The notes under the pieces were generated by a model, which had not been told where the DNA came from, made no database searches, and saw only the letters and a list, made by a program, of their open reading frames with translations. This document shows positions 9,073 to 18,218 of a stretch of DNA of 64,000 nt, piece after piece. Source of the stretch: Glycomyces lechevalierae (lineage in GTDB: Bacteria > Actinomycetota > Actinomycetes > Mycobacteriales > Micromonosporaceae). A program made the translations under genes and the position numbers. The stretch spans positions 124,001 to 188,000 of the forward strand of contig NZ_JAPZVQ010000001.1 of NCBI RefSeq assembly GCF_027622945.1, in the 5' to 3' direction. The number at the start of each line of letters is the position of its first letter. Position 1 is the first letter of the stretch.

Positions 9073-11652
9073 ATGCACCCATCAGTCCACAGTGTCCGCG
9101 CCGAGTACCGCACGGACTCCCCGTTCACCGGCACGAGCCGCCCGCGCCTCTCATGGAAGACCGAGACGACCGCGCGGGGCTGGACGCAGGCGGGCGCCGA
9201 CATCGAATGGCGGCGAGGCGAGGCCGCCGCCGTCGCCCGCGTCGAAGGGCCCGAGTCCGTGTTCGTCGAGTGGCCGTTCGAGTCACTGCTCCCCCGCGAG
9301 CGCGGGAGCCTGCGCGTGCGGGTCCACGGCGCGGACGGCCAGGCCTCGGACTGGAGCACCCCGCTCGAGATCCGCGCCGGATTCCTCGCCGAGGGCGAAT
9401 GGCGGGCCAAGTTCCTCACCGTGCCCGAGCCCGCCGACATCGGGCAGCCCGTGCTGCTGCGCCGCGAGTTCGAAGTCCGCCAAGGACTCCAGGCCGCGAC
9501 GCTGTACAGCACCGCGCGCGGGCTGTTCCAGGTCGAGATCGGCGGCGTCGCCGTCGACGACGAGCGGTTCAAGCCCGGCTGGACCGCGTACAAGAGCCGG
9601 CTCGTGCACGAGACCAACGACGTCACCGCACTGCTCACGGTGGGCCCGAACGCGATGGGCGCCGCGCTCGCGGGCGGCTGGTACACCGAGGGCTTCGGCT
9701 TCCACGGCGAGGCCAAGCCGTTCTACGGCAAATACCCGAGCTTCGCGGCGCAGCTCGTGCTCGAATACGATGACGGCGCGACGGAAGTCATCGCCACGGG
9801 CGACGGCGGCTGGCGGGCGACCGCCGACGGGCCGGTCACCGCGAGCGGGATCTACGCGGGCGAGGACTACGACGCGCGGCGCGCGATGCCCGGCTGGTCG
9901 ACGCCCGGGTTCGACGACAGTGCTTTCGCGAGCGCGGCCTGGCTCGACGCCCGCACCGACACCGCCAAGGCGATCACGCCCGTGCCGCGCACCGCACCGC
10001 CCGTGCGGGCCACCAAGGAGCTGCCGGTCGCGGAGGTCATCACCACTCCCAGTGGACGGACGGTGCTCGACTTCGGGCAGAACCTCGTGGGCCACTTGCG
10101 CATCCGCGTCTCCGGCCGCGAAGGCGACACCGTCGTGCTGCGCCACGCCGAAGTCCTCGAGCACGGGGAACTCGGCGTGCGCCCGCTCCGCCACGCCAAG
10201 GCCACCGACCGGTACACGTTGGCGGGCAATGGAGTCGAGACCTGGGAGCCCGCGTTCACGTTCCACGGGTTCCGGTATGCCGAGATCCAGGGCTGGCCCG
10301 GCGAGTTCGACCCGGCCGACGTCACCGCCGTCGTCGTGCACTCGGACATGGACCGCACCGGCTGGTTCGACTCCTCGCACCCGCAGCTCAACCGCCTGCA
10401 CGAGAACGTCGTCTGGGGCATGCGAGGCAACTTCCTGTCCATCCCCACGGACTGCCCGCAGCGCGACGAGCGCCTCGGCTGGACCGGCGACATCCAGGTC
10501 TTCACGCCGACCGCGTCCTACCTGTTCGACGCGGACGGGTTCCTCGCCTCGTGGCTCGAAGACCTCGCGCTCGAGCAGGAGGCCATCGGCGGAGTCCCGT
10601 TCATCGTGCCGAGCGTGCTCGAATGGGCCAAGACCCCGGCCGCGGCCTGGGCGGACGCCGCCGCGGTCGTGCCCTCCGTGCTCTTCGAGCGGTACGCCGA
10701 CCGCGGCGTGCTCGAACGCCAGTACCCGAGCATGAAGGGCTGGGTCGACCAGGTCGCCGCGCTCGCGGGCGAGCGCCGGCTCTGGGAGGGCGGCTTCCAG
10801 TTCGGCGACTGGCTCGATCCGAACGCCCCGCCGGACGAGCCCGGCCAGGCCAAGACCGATCACGACATCGTCGCCAGCGCCTACCTCTTCCGCTCTGCCC
10901 GGCTCGTCACGGCCGCGGCGCGGCTGCTCGGCCTGGACGAGGACGCGAAGCGCTACGAGGCTTATGCCGAGGAGGTGCGGGCGGCGTGGCTGCGCGAGTA
11001 CGTGACCCCGGCGGGCCGGATCGTCTCGGACGCGCAGACGGCGTACGCGCTGGCGATCATGTTCGAGCTGGCGACGGAGCCGGAGCTGCTGGCGCGGCTC
11101 GGGGAGCGGTTGGCGGCGCTGGTCGCGAAGGCGGACCACCGGATCGGGACGGGCTTCGTGGGCACGCCGCTGATCCAGGACGCGCTGGTGCGCACGGGCC
11201 ACGCGGCGACGGCGCGGGCGCTGCTGCTGCAGACGGGGGTGCCGTCGTGGCTGTACCCGGTGACGATGGGCGCCACGACGATCTGGGAGCGCTGGGACTC
11301 GATGCTGGAGGACGGCACGATCAACCCGGGGCAGATGACCTCGTTCAACCACTACGCGTTCGGGGCGATCGCGGACTGGATGCACCGCACGCTGGCGGGG
11401 CTGGCGCCGCTGGAGCCGGGGTACCGGCGGATGCTGGTGGCGCCGGTGCCGCTCGCGGGGATCGACTGGGCGGCGACGGAGCATGAGACGCCGTACGGGC
11501 GGGCGACGGTGCGCTGGGAGGCGGGTGACGGCGTGCTGGCCGTGCGGGTCACGGTGCCGCCCAATACGAGTGCGCGGGTGGTGCTGCCGGGGCGTGAGCC
11601 GGAGGAGGTCGGTTCGGGCGAGCACGCGTGGACCGTGGCGGACCCGCGTTAG
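9073..11652 (+). CDS. Alpha-L-rhamnosidase, glycoside hydrolase family 78
   Basis: Inverting hydrolase removing terminal alpha-L-rhamnose from plant glycosides or pectin fragments. The 859-residue protein begins with an N-terminal sandwich domain (TDSPFTGTSRPRLSWKTE), continues through Bac_rhamnosid_N-like and concanavalin-like domains, and has the (alpha/alpha)6 catalytic domain with DCPQRDERLGWTGD near residue 460, the family signature around the general acid. A C-terminal beta domain ends the protein. There is no signal peptide, so it acts on imported sugars. AGGAGAG precedes the ATG. Being last in the importer operon suggests the transported ligand carries rhamnose, perhaps with alpha-galactose in view of the upstream GH36 enzyme. 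Confidence 0.93.
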   Translation: MHPSVHSVRAEYRTDSPFTGTSRPRLSWKTETTARGWTQAGADIEWRRGEAAAVARVEGPESVFVEWPFESLLPRERGSLRVRVHGADGQASDWSTPLEIRAGFLAEGEWRAKFLTVPEPADIGQPVLLRREFEVRQGLQAATLYSTARGLFQVEIGGVAVDDERFKPGWTAYKSRLVHETNDVTALLTVGPNAMGAALAGGWYTEGFGFHGEAKPFYGKYPSFAAQLVLEYDDGATEVIATGDGGWRATADGPVTASGIYAGEDYDARRAMPGWSTPGFDDSAFASAAWLDARTDTAKAITPVPRTAPPVRATKELPVAEVITTPSGRTVLDFGQNLVGHLRIRVSGREGDTVVLRHAEVLEHGELGVRPLRHAKATDRYTLAGNGVETWEPAFTFHGFRYAEIQGWPGEFDPADVTAVVVHSDMDRTGWFDSSHPQLNRLHENVVWGMRGNFLSIPTDCPQRDERLGWTGDIQVFTPTASYLFDADGFLASWLEDLALEQEAIGGVPFIVPSVLEWAKTPAAAWADAAAVVPSVLFERYADRGVLERQYPSMKGWVDQVAALAGERRLWEGGFQFGDWLDPNAPPDEPGQAKTDHDIVASAYLFRSARLVTAAARLLGLDEDAKRYEAYAEEVRAAWLREYVTPAGRIVSDAQTAYALAIMFELATEPELLARLGERLAALVAKADHRIGTGFVGTPLIQDALVRTGHAATARALLLQTGVPSWLYPVTMGATTIWERWDSMLEDGTINPGQMTSFNHYAFGAIADWMHRTLAGLAPLEPGYRRMLVAPVPLAGIDWAATEHETPYGRATVRWEAGDGVLAVRVTVPPNTSARVVLPGREPEEVGSGEHAWTVADPR

Positions 11653-11668
11653 GCGGGTGTGCGAGCTC

Positions 11669-11704
11669 GGGGCCTCGGATCCCGCACCGGTCCGAGGCCC
11701 CGTT
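11669..11704 (+). terminator. Terminator after rhamnosidase
   Basis: A perfect 11-bp stem (GGGGCCTCGGA at 11669-11679 with TCCGAGGCCCC at 11691-11701) and an 11-base loop are followed by GTTT. It closes the importer-rhamnosidase operon. Confidence 0.8.
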
Positions 11705-11794
11705 TCGCGTGCGTTCCGCGGTCGTTCCGACACCGCGTCAAGGGTCGGAAACTTTTTATATGTCTCGGTAAAGCGATTGCGACCGGGAAGGCCG

Positions 11795-11823
11795 TTGCGG
11801 TCGCTCCCCGCATCGGCTACGGT
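11795..11823 (+). promoter_or_regulatory. Candidate promoter of the thuA-type operon
   Basis: TTGCGG and TACGGT are separated by exactly 17 bases, about 60 bases before the ThuA start codon. An A/T-rich patch at 11750-11765 (ACTTTTTATATG) just upstream may carry an additional regulatory site. Confidence 0.4.
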
Positions 11824-11884
11824 CGATCGGCGAGGCATCAAAAGCGAAACGACAAGCGGTGTAGAGCACCGGCGAAGGAACCAT

Positions 11885-12592
11885 ATGAGCGAGCGAAGAG
11901 CGCTGGTCGTCCGAGGCGGATGGGAGGGGCACGCGCCGGTCGAGGCGACTGAACTGTTTCTCCCTTTCCTGCGCGACAACGGTTACGAAGTGCGCGTGGA
12001 GGAGTCCCCCGAGGTGTACGCCGACGCCGAGGTCCTCGGCGCGACCGACCTCATCGTCCAGAGCGTGACGATGTCGGAGATCAGCCACGACCAGTTGAAG
12101 GGCCTGCGCGCGGCGATCGCGGCCGGCACCGGCATGGCGGGCTGGCACGGCGGCATCGCCGACTCCTACCGGAACAACTCGGACTACCTGCAGCTCATCG
12201 GCGGCCAGTTCGCGACCCACCCCTCCAAGGAGCCGAGCCTCTGCTGCGGCGCCCAGGAGGACAACTACCTGAAGTACACGGTCGAGATCACCGACCTCGG
12301 CCGGAAGCACCCGGTCACCGAGGGCCTCGAGGACTTCGAGCTCGACACCGAGCAGTACTGGGTCCTGCACGACGACCTCATCGACGTGCTCGCCACGACC
12401 ACGCACCCCGTGCAGCCGTACCACCCGTGGCACCGGCCGATCACCTCCCCGGCCGTGTGGACGCGCCTGTGGGGCGAGGGCCGCATCATGGTCGCCACCC
12501 CCGGCCACAGCGTCGACATCCTCGAAGACGCCAACGTCCGCACGATCATGGAGAGGGGCATGCTGTGGGCGACCCGCACGGTATCGGCATAG
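11885..12592 (+). CDS. ThuA-like domain protein (trehalose-utilisation family)
   Basis: ThuA-fold protein, class I glutamine-amidotransferase-like, found with sugar dehydrogenases in 3-keto-sugar catabolism. The 235-residue protein shows VVRGGWEGHAPVEATELF at the N-terminus, GWHGGIADSYRNNSDY in the middle and the C-terminal strand GRIMVATPGHSVDILE. GAAGGA precedes the ATG. Its last 28 bases overlap the start of a Gfo/Idh/MocA gene, reproducing the ThuA-ThuB pairing known from rhizobial trehalose use. Whether the substrate here is trehalose or a plant disaccharide is open; the glycosidases upstream favour the latter. Confidence 0.88.
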   Translation: MSERRALVVRGGWEGHAPVEATELFLPFLRDNGYEVRVEESPEVYADAEVLGATDLIVQSVTMSEISHDQLKGLRAAIAAGTGMAGWHGGIADSYRNNSDYLQLIGGQFATHPSKEPSLCCGAQEDNYLKYTVEITDLGRKHPVTEGLEDFELDTEQYWVLHDDLIDVLATTTHPVQPYHPWHRPITSPAVWTRLWGEGRIMVATPGHSVDILEDANVRTIMERGMLWATRTVSA

Positions 12593-13662
12593 TCGGCCTG
12601 GGAGCGATCTCCGGCCAGTACCTCAACACGTTCTCGGCCTGCCCGGGGATCCGGATCGCGGCCGTCGCGGACCTGAACGCCGCGCGCGCGGCCGAGGTCG
12701 CCGAGGAGACCGGCGCCGTGGCGCTGGGCGTCGACGAGCTCATGGCGCACCCGGAGGTGGACACGGTCCTCAACCTGACGATCCCCGTGGCCCATGCGGA
12801 CATCGCGCTGCGGGCGATCGCGGCGGGCAAGAACGTGTACGGCGAGAAGCCGCTCGCGGCCGTCTTCGAGGACGCCCAGCGTGTGGTCGAGGCCGGGGAC
12901 GCGGCGGGCGTGCGGGTCGGCTGCGCGCCGGACACGGTGCTGGGCACCGGGATCCAGACCGCGCGGGCCGCGATCGACAAGGGCGACATCGGGACTCCCA
13001 CGTTCGCGACCGCCACGATGATCGCGCGCGGCCACGAGGTGTGGCACCCGAACCCGGACTTCTACTACACCGAGGGCGGCGGGCCGCTGCTCGATATGGG
13101 CCCGTACTACGTGACCGCGCTCGTGCACCTGCTCGGACCGGTCGTCTCGGTCACGGGCGCCTCCAGCCGCTCGCGCGACCAGCGCCTGATCGGCTCCGGT
13201 CCGCGTGCGGGCGAACAGGTCCCGGTCTCGATCGACACGCACGTCACGGGCATCCTCGAGCATGCGAGCGGCGCGCTGAGCACCCTCGTGATGAGCTTCG
13301 ACGGGCACGCGACCAAGGCGCCGAACATCGAGGTGCACGGGACCGAGGGCAACGTGGGCGTGCCCGACCCCAACCACTTCGACGGCGAGGTGACGCTGCA
13401 CCGGATCGACGGGGAGCGCCACGTGCTCGACCCCAGCGCGGGGTTCGCGGAGTCGGGCCGGGGCGTGGGCCTGCTCGACATGGCCCGCGCGACCGGGGAG
13501 CGGGCACCGCGGGCGGACGGTGCGCTGGCGCTGCACGTCCTCGAGGTCATGACCTCGCTGCTGCGCTCGGCCGAGACCGGTGGGCGGCTTGACATCCGGA
13601 CCGCCATCGAGCGTCCGGAGCTGGTGCCGTTCACCGCTCACGCGGACTGGACGGCGGCCTAG
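12565..13662 (+). CDS. Gfo/Idh/MocA-family oxidoreductase
   Basis: NAD(P)-dependent sugar dehydrogenase-type enzyme of 365 residues. The Rossmann motif is GIGIVGLGAISGQY at the N-terminus; GKNVYGEKPLA carries the family EKP signature; the C-terminal GFO_IDH_MocA_C domain includes EGGGPLLDMGPYYVTALVHL. The GTG start has GAGAGGGG upstream and lies 28 bases inside the ThuA gene, so translation is coupled. By analogy to ThuB it may oxidise or reduce a 3-keto glycoside; the substrate cannot be read from sequence. Confidence 0.88.
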   Translation: MGDPHGIGIVGLGAISGQYLNTFSACPGIRIAAVADLNAARAAEVAEETGAVALGVDELMAHPEVDTVLNLTIPVAHADIALRAIAAGKNVYGEKPLAAVFEDAQRVVEAGDAAGVRVGCAPDTVLGTGIQTARAAIDKGDIGTPTFATATMIARGHEVWHPNPDFYYTEGGGPLLDMGPYYVTALVHLLGPVVSVTGASSRSRDQRLIGSGPRAGEQVPVSIDTHVTGILEHASGALSTLVMSFDGHATKAPNIEVHGTEGNVGVPDPNHFDGEVTLHRIDGERHVLDPSAGFAESGRGVGLLDMARATGERAPRADGALALHVLEVMTSLLRSAETGGRLDIRTAIERPELVPFTAHADWTAA

Positions 13663-13666
13663 ACAC

Positions 13667-14302
13667 CTAGTAGGCGAACGGGGCGAAGACGTCCTTGCAC
13701 TGCCCCTGGAGGTCGTCCAGGGCGGTCCACAGGGCGTCTTCGTCGTGAACGGCGGGGTCGAGGAACGCGTACGCGTGCGCCTCGACCCTGCCGTTCGCCG
13801 TGATCAGGCCGAGCAGCTCCCGGCCGTCCTCTTGGGGGATCACGGCCGAGAAGCCGCCGGTGTAGTCGCCGGTCTCGTATCCGGCCCCGTCGGTGCCGGC
13901 CCGGTCGTCGTCGACCGCTTCGGCGGCGGCTTCTTCGGTGGGCCAGAACCGGGCCAGCACCCACCCGGTCCACTGCTCCTGGTCGCCCCACCAGCAGGTC
14001 AGGGTGGTCTCGATCTCGGCGTTGTCCGGGTCGGGGCCGATGTCGGCGTCGGTCCGGCCGGTGTCGGTCTCGGGGACGACGTCGCGGATGCCGCTGGCGT
14101 CGAAGGCACCGCACAGCTCCGTGGTGACCTCGGCCGGCGCGACTTCAGCTTGCTCCTCGGCCGCTTCACGATCGGCCCGCTCTGTGTGTTCATCGGTGCG
14201 GACGAGGTACAGCGCGGTCCCGAGGATCACGGCCAGGGAGAGGACGATCGCGCCGCCGGCGAGCCACGGCAGGCGGCGTCTCCGGCGCTGAGGACGGGTC
14301 AT
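13667..14302 (-). CDS. Membrane-anchored protein of unknown function
   Basis: I do not recognise a family. The 211-residue protein has a basic start (TRPQRRRRRLPWLAGG), one membrane helix (about 13-33, LAGGAIVLSLAVILGTALYL), an acidic Ala/Glu-rich linker (about 40-55), then an extracytoplasmic domain with three cysteines (LCGAF, LTCWWGDQ, GQCKDVF), resembling the DUF3558-like sensor/lipoprotein layout of actinobacteria. It converges on the oxidoreductase gene with only 4 bases between stops and is divergent from the FAD enzyme gene. Confidence 0.7.
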   Translation of the reverse strand: MTRPQRRRRRLPWLAGGAIVLSLAVILGTALYLVRTDEHTERADREAAEEQAEVAPAEVTTELCGAFDASGIRDVVPETDTGRTDADIGPDPDNAEIETTLTCWWGDQEQWTGWVLARFWPTEEAAAEAVDDDRAGTDGAGYETGDYTGGFSAVIPQEDGRELLGLITANGRVEAHAYAFLDPAVHDEDALWTALDDLQGQCKDVFAPFAY

Positions 14303-14428
14303 GAAGGGCTCCAAGGGGTGCGGGGGCGGCCGTCCACATGGTAAGCGAGGCCTCCGGCGGGAAGGGCATCGCGCGGATCGCGAGGCGCGTAGGCTTCGCC
14401 TTTGGGACGCATCGGAAGGGGCGGGCGG

Positions 14429-15859
14429 ATGGCAGCCGAGGTACGTGAGGTCGACCTGGTCGTGATCGGGGCCGGGCCGGTGGGCGAGAACGTCGCCGAC
14501 CGAGCGGTCAAGGGCGGGCTCGAGACGGTGATCGTCGAGAACGAGCTCGTGGGCGGCGAATGCTCGTACTGGGCGTGCATGCCCTCGAAGGCACTGCTGC
14601 GCCCGGTCCAGGTCCTGAGCGCGGCCCGCGCGCTGCCCGGCGTGGCCGAGGCCGTGACCGGGGACCTCGATGTCGCCGCGGTGCTCCGCAGGCGGGACTC
14701 CTTCACGAGCGACTGGTCCGACGACGGCCAGGTGAGCTGGCTCGAGAGCGCCGGCATCGGTCTCGTGCGCGGGCGCGGCCGGCTGAGCGGCGAACGCGAG
14801 GTCACCGTGACGGCCGAGGACGGGAGCACCACGGTGCTGCGGGCCCGGCACGCGGTCGCCGTCGCCACCGGCTCGGTGCCGAACCTGCCGGACATTCCCG
14901 GCCTGTACGAGGCGAAACCGTGGTCGAGCCGCGAGGCGACGAGCGCGACCGAGATCCCCGACAGCCTCGCGATCATCGGCGGCGGCGTGGTCGCGCTGGA
15001 GATGGCGACCGCCTACGCCGGGTTCGGCGCAACGGTCAAGGTCATCGCCAAGGGCGGGCTGCTCGGCAGCGTCGAGCCCTTCGCGGCCGAGCGCGTGGCC
15101 CAGTCGCTGCGGTCCCAGGGCGTCGAGATCTTCACGGACACCGAGACATCGCGCGTCGACCGCACCGGCGACGGCGTGCGGATCGAGACCACCGCCGGGC
15201 CGATCACCGCCGACGAAGTCCTGGTCGCGACCGGGCGCACGCCCGCGACGGCCGACCTCGGCCTGGAGACGGTCGGGCTCGAACCGGGCAGGCGGCTCGC
15301 CACCGACGACACGCTGCGGGTCGACGGGTTCGACTGGCTGTACGCGGTGGGCGACGTCAACGGGCGGGTCCTTCTGACGCACCAGGGCAAGTACCAGGCG
15401 CGCGCGGCGGGCGACGTGATCGCGGCCCGCGCTGCGGGCCGGCCGGTCGACGACGCGCCGTGGGGCGCGCACGCGGCCACCGCCGACCACGACGCCGTAC
15501 CGCAGGTCGTGTTCACCGACCCGGAGGTCGCGGCCGTCGGCCCGACCGCCGATCAGGCTCGCGCGCAAGGCAAGTCGATCCGCGTGGTCGACTACGACCT
15601 CGGCGGGGTCGCGGGCGCGGGCCTGACCCGCGACGGTTACCAGGGCGCGGCGCGGATGATCGTGGACGAGGACCGCGGCGTGATGATCGGGGTGACCTTC
15701 GTCGGCCCGGACGTGGCCGAGCTCCTGCACGCGGCGACGACGGCGATCGTGGGCGAGGTCCCGCTCGACCGGCTCTGGCACGCCGTGCCGTCCTATCCGA
15801 CGGTCAGTGAGATCTGGCTGCGGCTGCTCGAGGCGTACGGGCGGCCGTCCTCGGCCTGA
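14429..15859 (+). CDS. FAD-dependent pyridine nucleotide-disulfide oxidoreductase
   Basis: Class I flavoprotein disulfide reductase of 476 residues, related to dihydrolipoamide dehydrogenase and mercuric/mycothione reductases. It has the FAD dinucleotide fold LVVIGAGPVGENVAD (about 10-24), the redox cysteines in ECSYWACMPSK (Cys45 and Cys50), the NAD(P) fold AIIGGGVVALEMA, the second FAD motif WLYAVGDVNGR, and the C-terminal dimerisation domain with HAVPSYPTVSE (His-Glu pair). GGAAGGGG precedes the ATG at 14429. The disulfide substrate is unknown. The 3' end overlaps the convergent EamA gene by 56 bases. Confidence 0.88.
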   Translation: MAAEVREVDLVVIGAGPVGENVADRAVKGGLETVIVENELVGGECSYWACMPSKALLRPVQVLSAARALPGVAEAVTGDLDVAAVLRRRDSFTSDWSDDGQVSWLESAGIGLVRGRGRLSGEREVTVTAEDGSTTVLRARHAVAVATGSVPNLPDIPGLYEAKPWSSREATSATEIPDSLAIIGGGVVALEMATAYAGFGATVKVIAKGGLLGSVEPFAAERVAQSLRSQGVEIFTDTETSRVDRTGDGVRIETTAGPITADEVLVATGRTPATADLGLETVGLEPGRRLATDDTLRVDGFDWLYAVGDVNGRVLLTHQGKYQARAAGDVIAARAAGRPVDDAPWGAHAATADHDAVPQVVFTDPEVAAVGPTADQARAQGKSIRVVDYDLGGVAGAGLTRDGYQGAARMIVDEDRGVMIGVTFVGPDVAELLHAATTAIVGEVPLDRLWHAVPSYPTVSEIWLRLLEAYGRPSSA

Positions 15860-16772
15860 CCCCTGCGAGGCGGGCGCGCACGGCCAAACCGGCGCAAGCG
15901 ATCACGGCCAGCCCGCCCGCCACAGTGGACCAGGTCAGCGGTTCGCCGAGCAGCAGCGCGGCCCAGGCGATGGTCATCACCGGCTGCGTGAGCTGCACCT
16001 GGCTGACCTGCGCCATCGGCCCGATCGCGAGACCGCGGTACCAGGCGAAGAACCCGAGGTACATGCTCACGGCCGCGAGGTACGCGAACGCGAGCCACTG
16101 CACGGGCGTCGCCGACGGCGGCTCCTGCGCTATCGCGATGCCGCCCAAGGCGATCATGACCGGAGCGGCGAGGACGAGCGTCCACGAGACGGTCTGCCAG
16201 GACCCGAGTTCGCGCGCGAGCAGGCCGCCCTCCGCATAGCCGACAGCGGCGGCGGCGACCGCGCCGAAGAAGAGCAGGTCCGCGACGCCGAGGGAGCCGA
16301 GGCCGCCGTTCTGCAAGGCCGCGAAGCCGATCGCGGCGGCCGCGCCGAGGCCGGCGAACGTCCAGAACGAGGCCGCCGGGCGCTCCTTGACCCGCAGCAC
16401 CGCCATGATCGCCGTCGCCGCCGGGAGCAGCGCGACCACGACCGCGCCGTGCCCGGCGGACGAGGTGGTGAGCGCGTACGAGGTGAGCATCGGGAAGCCC
16501 ACGACCACGCCGCCCGCCACGAGTGCGAGCCGACCCCATTGGGCCGCAGTGGGAAGGCGCTGGCGGGTCGCGGCCAGCGCGACCGCCGCGAGCATCGCGG
16601 CGATGACGGCCCGGCCCGCGCCGATGAACAGGGGCGAGAGGCCTTCGACGGCGACGCGGGTGAACGGGAGGGTGAAGGAGAACGCCAGGACGCCGAGGAG
16701 GCCCCACCACAGGCCCGCGCGCTGCGATAGCGCGGGCCGCGCACCGACGATAGTGCTACTCTCTGTACTCAT
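15804..16772 (-). CDS. EamA-family transporter (DMT exporter)
   Basis: Ten-helix drug/metabolite-type exporter, 322 residues, two EamA repeats (first helix about WWGLLGVLAFSFTLPFTRVA; second repeat from YAEGGLLARELGSWQTVSW). It is transcribed away from a MocR-type regulator, the usual partner that controls such exporters. The start codon shares bases 16771-16772 with the regulator ATG on the other strand; a TACCAT -10 element 5 bases upstream suggests a leaderless mRNA. The C-terminal tail is basic and overlaps the convergent flavoprotein gene. Likely cargo is an amino acid or related metabolite (inferred from the family). Confidence 0.88.
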   Translation of the reverse strand: MSTESSTIVGARPALSQRAGLWWGLLGVLAFSFTLPFTRVAVEGLSPLFIGAGRAVIAAMLAAVALAATRQRLPTAAQWGRLALVAGGVVVGFPMLTSYALTTSSAGHGAVVVALLPAATAIMAVLRVKERPAASFWTFAGLGAAAAIGFAALQNGGLGSLGVADLLFFGAVAAAAVGYAEGGLLARELGSWQTVSWTLVLAAPVMIALGGIAIAQEPPSATPVQWLAFAYLAAVSMYLGFFAWYRGLAIGPMAQVSQVQLTQPVMTIAWAALLLGEPLTWSTVAGGLAVIACAGLAVRARLAGVRPRTAARTPRAAAARSH

Positions 16773-16788
16773 GTCGAATGGTAGCACT
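16752..16788. promoter_or_regulatory. Shared operator/promoter of the EamA-MocR pair
   Basis: AGTGCTAC (16752-16759) and GTAGCACT (16781-16788) are a perfect 8-bp inverted repeat centred on the CATG that supplies both start codons. Each arm overlaps a -10 hexamer: TACTCT (16757-16762, plus) and TACCAT (16783-16778, minus). A regulator bound here would cover both promoters. Confidence 0.65.
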
Positions 16789-18180
16789 CAGCGGATCGTG
16801 GACGGCCTGCGCGCGTGGATCGCGGCCGCCCCGGCGGGGGCGAAGGTCCCGACGAACCGGGAGCTGATGGCCGAGTACGGGGCGAGCCCGGTGACGGTGC
16901 AGAAGGCGATGCACGCGCTCAATGCCCTTGGGCTGGTGGAGAGTCGGCCGGGGGTGGGCACGTTCGTGCGGGCGGTGCGGGCGCCGCGCACGGTCGACTT
17001 CGGGTGGCAGACGGCGGCACTGGGGTCGCCGCACGCGCGGCTGCCGGTGGTGTCCTCGACGCAGCGGTCGGCGGCGCCGGACGCGATCAGTCTGCATTCG
17101 GGTTACCCGGACCGGGATCTGCTGCCGGAGCGGATGGTGCGGGGGGCACTGGCGCGGGCGGCGAAGTCGGAGGCGGCGTTGACGCGCTCGCCGGTGCGGG
17201 GGCTGTCGGAGCTGCAGGCGTGGTTCGCGGCGGAGCTGGGGGCGATGACGCCGGCCGGGGTGGCCGCGCCGACGGGCCGTGACGTGATGATCGTGTCGGG
17301 CAGTCAGAGCGGGCTCGGTTCGGTGTTCCGGGCGGTGGTGGGTCCAGGGCGGCCACTGCTCATCGAGTCGCCCACGTACTGGGGCGCGATCCTCGGCGCG
17401 GAGCAGGCGGGGCTCACGCTGGTGCCGGTCCCGAGCGGCCCTGAGGGTCCGGCCCCGGAGGAGGTGGACCGGGCGTTCCGGCAGTCGGGGGCGCGGGCGT
17501 TCTACGCGCAGCCGACGTTCGCGAATCCGACCGGCGTGCAGTGGTCGCCTTCGCGCGGGCGGGAGCTGCTGGAGGTCGTGCGGGCGCACGGGGCGTTCCT
17601 GGTGGAGGACGACTGGGCGTATGACCTGGCGATCGACGCCGATCCGGCTCCGCTTGCGGCCCTTGACGACAGCGGGCATGTGATCTACCTGCGGTCGTTG
17701 ACGAAGAGCGTCTCCCCCGCGCTGCGGGTGGCGGCGGTCGTCGCGCGCGGGCCGGTGCGGGACCGGATCGCGGCCGACCAGGGCTCGGAGGCGATGTACG
17801 TGAGCGGCGTGCTGCAGACCGCGGCGCTGGACGTGGTCACGCAGCCGGGGTGGCGGAACCATCTGCGCGGCTTCAGGAACCAGGTGCGGCTGCGCCGGGA
17901 TCTGCTGGTGGACGCGTTGCTGGAGCACGCGCCGGGGGTGCGGCTCGAACATGTTCCCGCGGGCGGGTTCAACCTGTGGCTGCGGTTGCCCGACGGCACC
18001 GATGCCGAACGGCTGGTGCGGGACTGCGAGTCGCGGGGGCTGCTCATCGCGCCGGGGACGGAGTGGTTCCCGGCCGAGCCGGCCGGGCCGTACGTGCGGG
18101 CCAACTTCTCGGGCCCGGCCCCGGACCGGTTCCCGGAGGCGGCCCGGCTCCTGCAGGAGGCGCTGGCGGAGCAGGGCTGA
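16771..18180 (+). CDS. MocR-family (GntR-HTH/aminotransferase) transcriptional regulator
   Basis: PLP-dependent regulator of 469 residues: an N-terminal GntR winged helix (about 5-75, KVPTNRELMAEYGASPVTVQ, then LVESRPGVGTFV) fused to a fold-type I aminotransferase domain (about 100-465). The PLP lysine is in SLTKSVSPALRV (about Lys312), with the preceding Asp/Tyr pocket VEDDWAYDLAID. The ATG is 8 bases from a TACTCT -10 element and lacks a ribosome site, so a leaderless mRNA is likely. It sits head-to-head with the EamA exporter and probably controls it and itself in response to an amino acid or vitamin B6 form. Confidence 0.9.
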   Translation: MSNGSTQRIVDGLRAWIAAAPAGAKVPTNRELMAEYGASPVTVQKAMHALNALGLVESRPGVGTFVRAVRAPRTVDFGWQTAALGSPHARLPVVSSTQRSAAPDAISLHSGYPDRDLLPERMVRGALARAAKSEAALTRSPVRGLSELQAWFAAELGAMTPAGVAAPTGRDVMIVSGSQSGLGSVFRAVVGPGRPLLIESPTYWGAILGAEQAGLTLVPVPSGPEGPAPEEVDRAFRQSGARAFYAQPTFANPTGVQWSPSRGRELLEVVRAHGAFLVEDDWAYDLAIDADPAPLAALDDSGHVIYLRSLTKSVSPALRVAAVVARGPVRDRIAADQGSEAMYVSGVLQTAALDVVTQPGWRNHLRGFRNQVRLRRDLLVDALLEHAPGVRLEHVPAGGFNLWLRLPDGTDAERLVRDCESRGLLIAPGTEWFPAEPAGPYVRANFSGPAPDRFPEAARLLQEALAEQG

Positions 18181-18218
18181 ACCGAGCGAGTCGAAAACGG
18201 GTTGGCGGCGCGGCGCAT

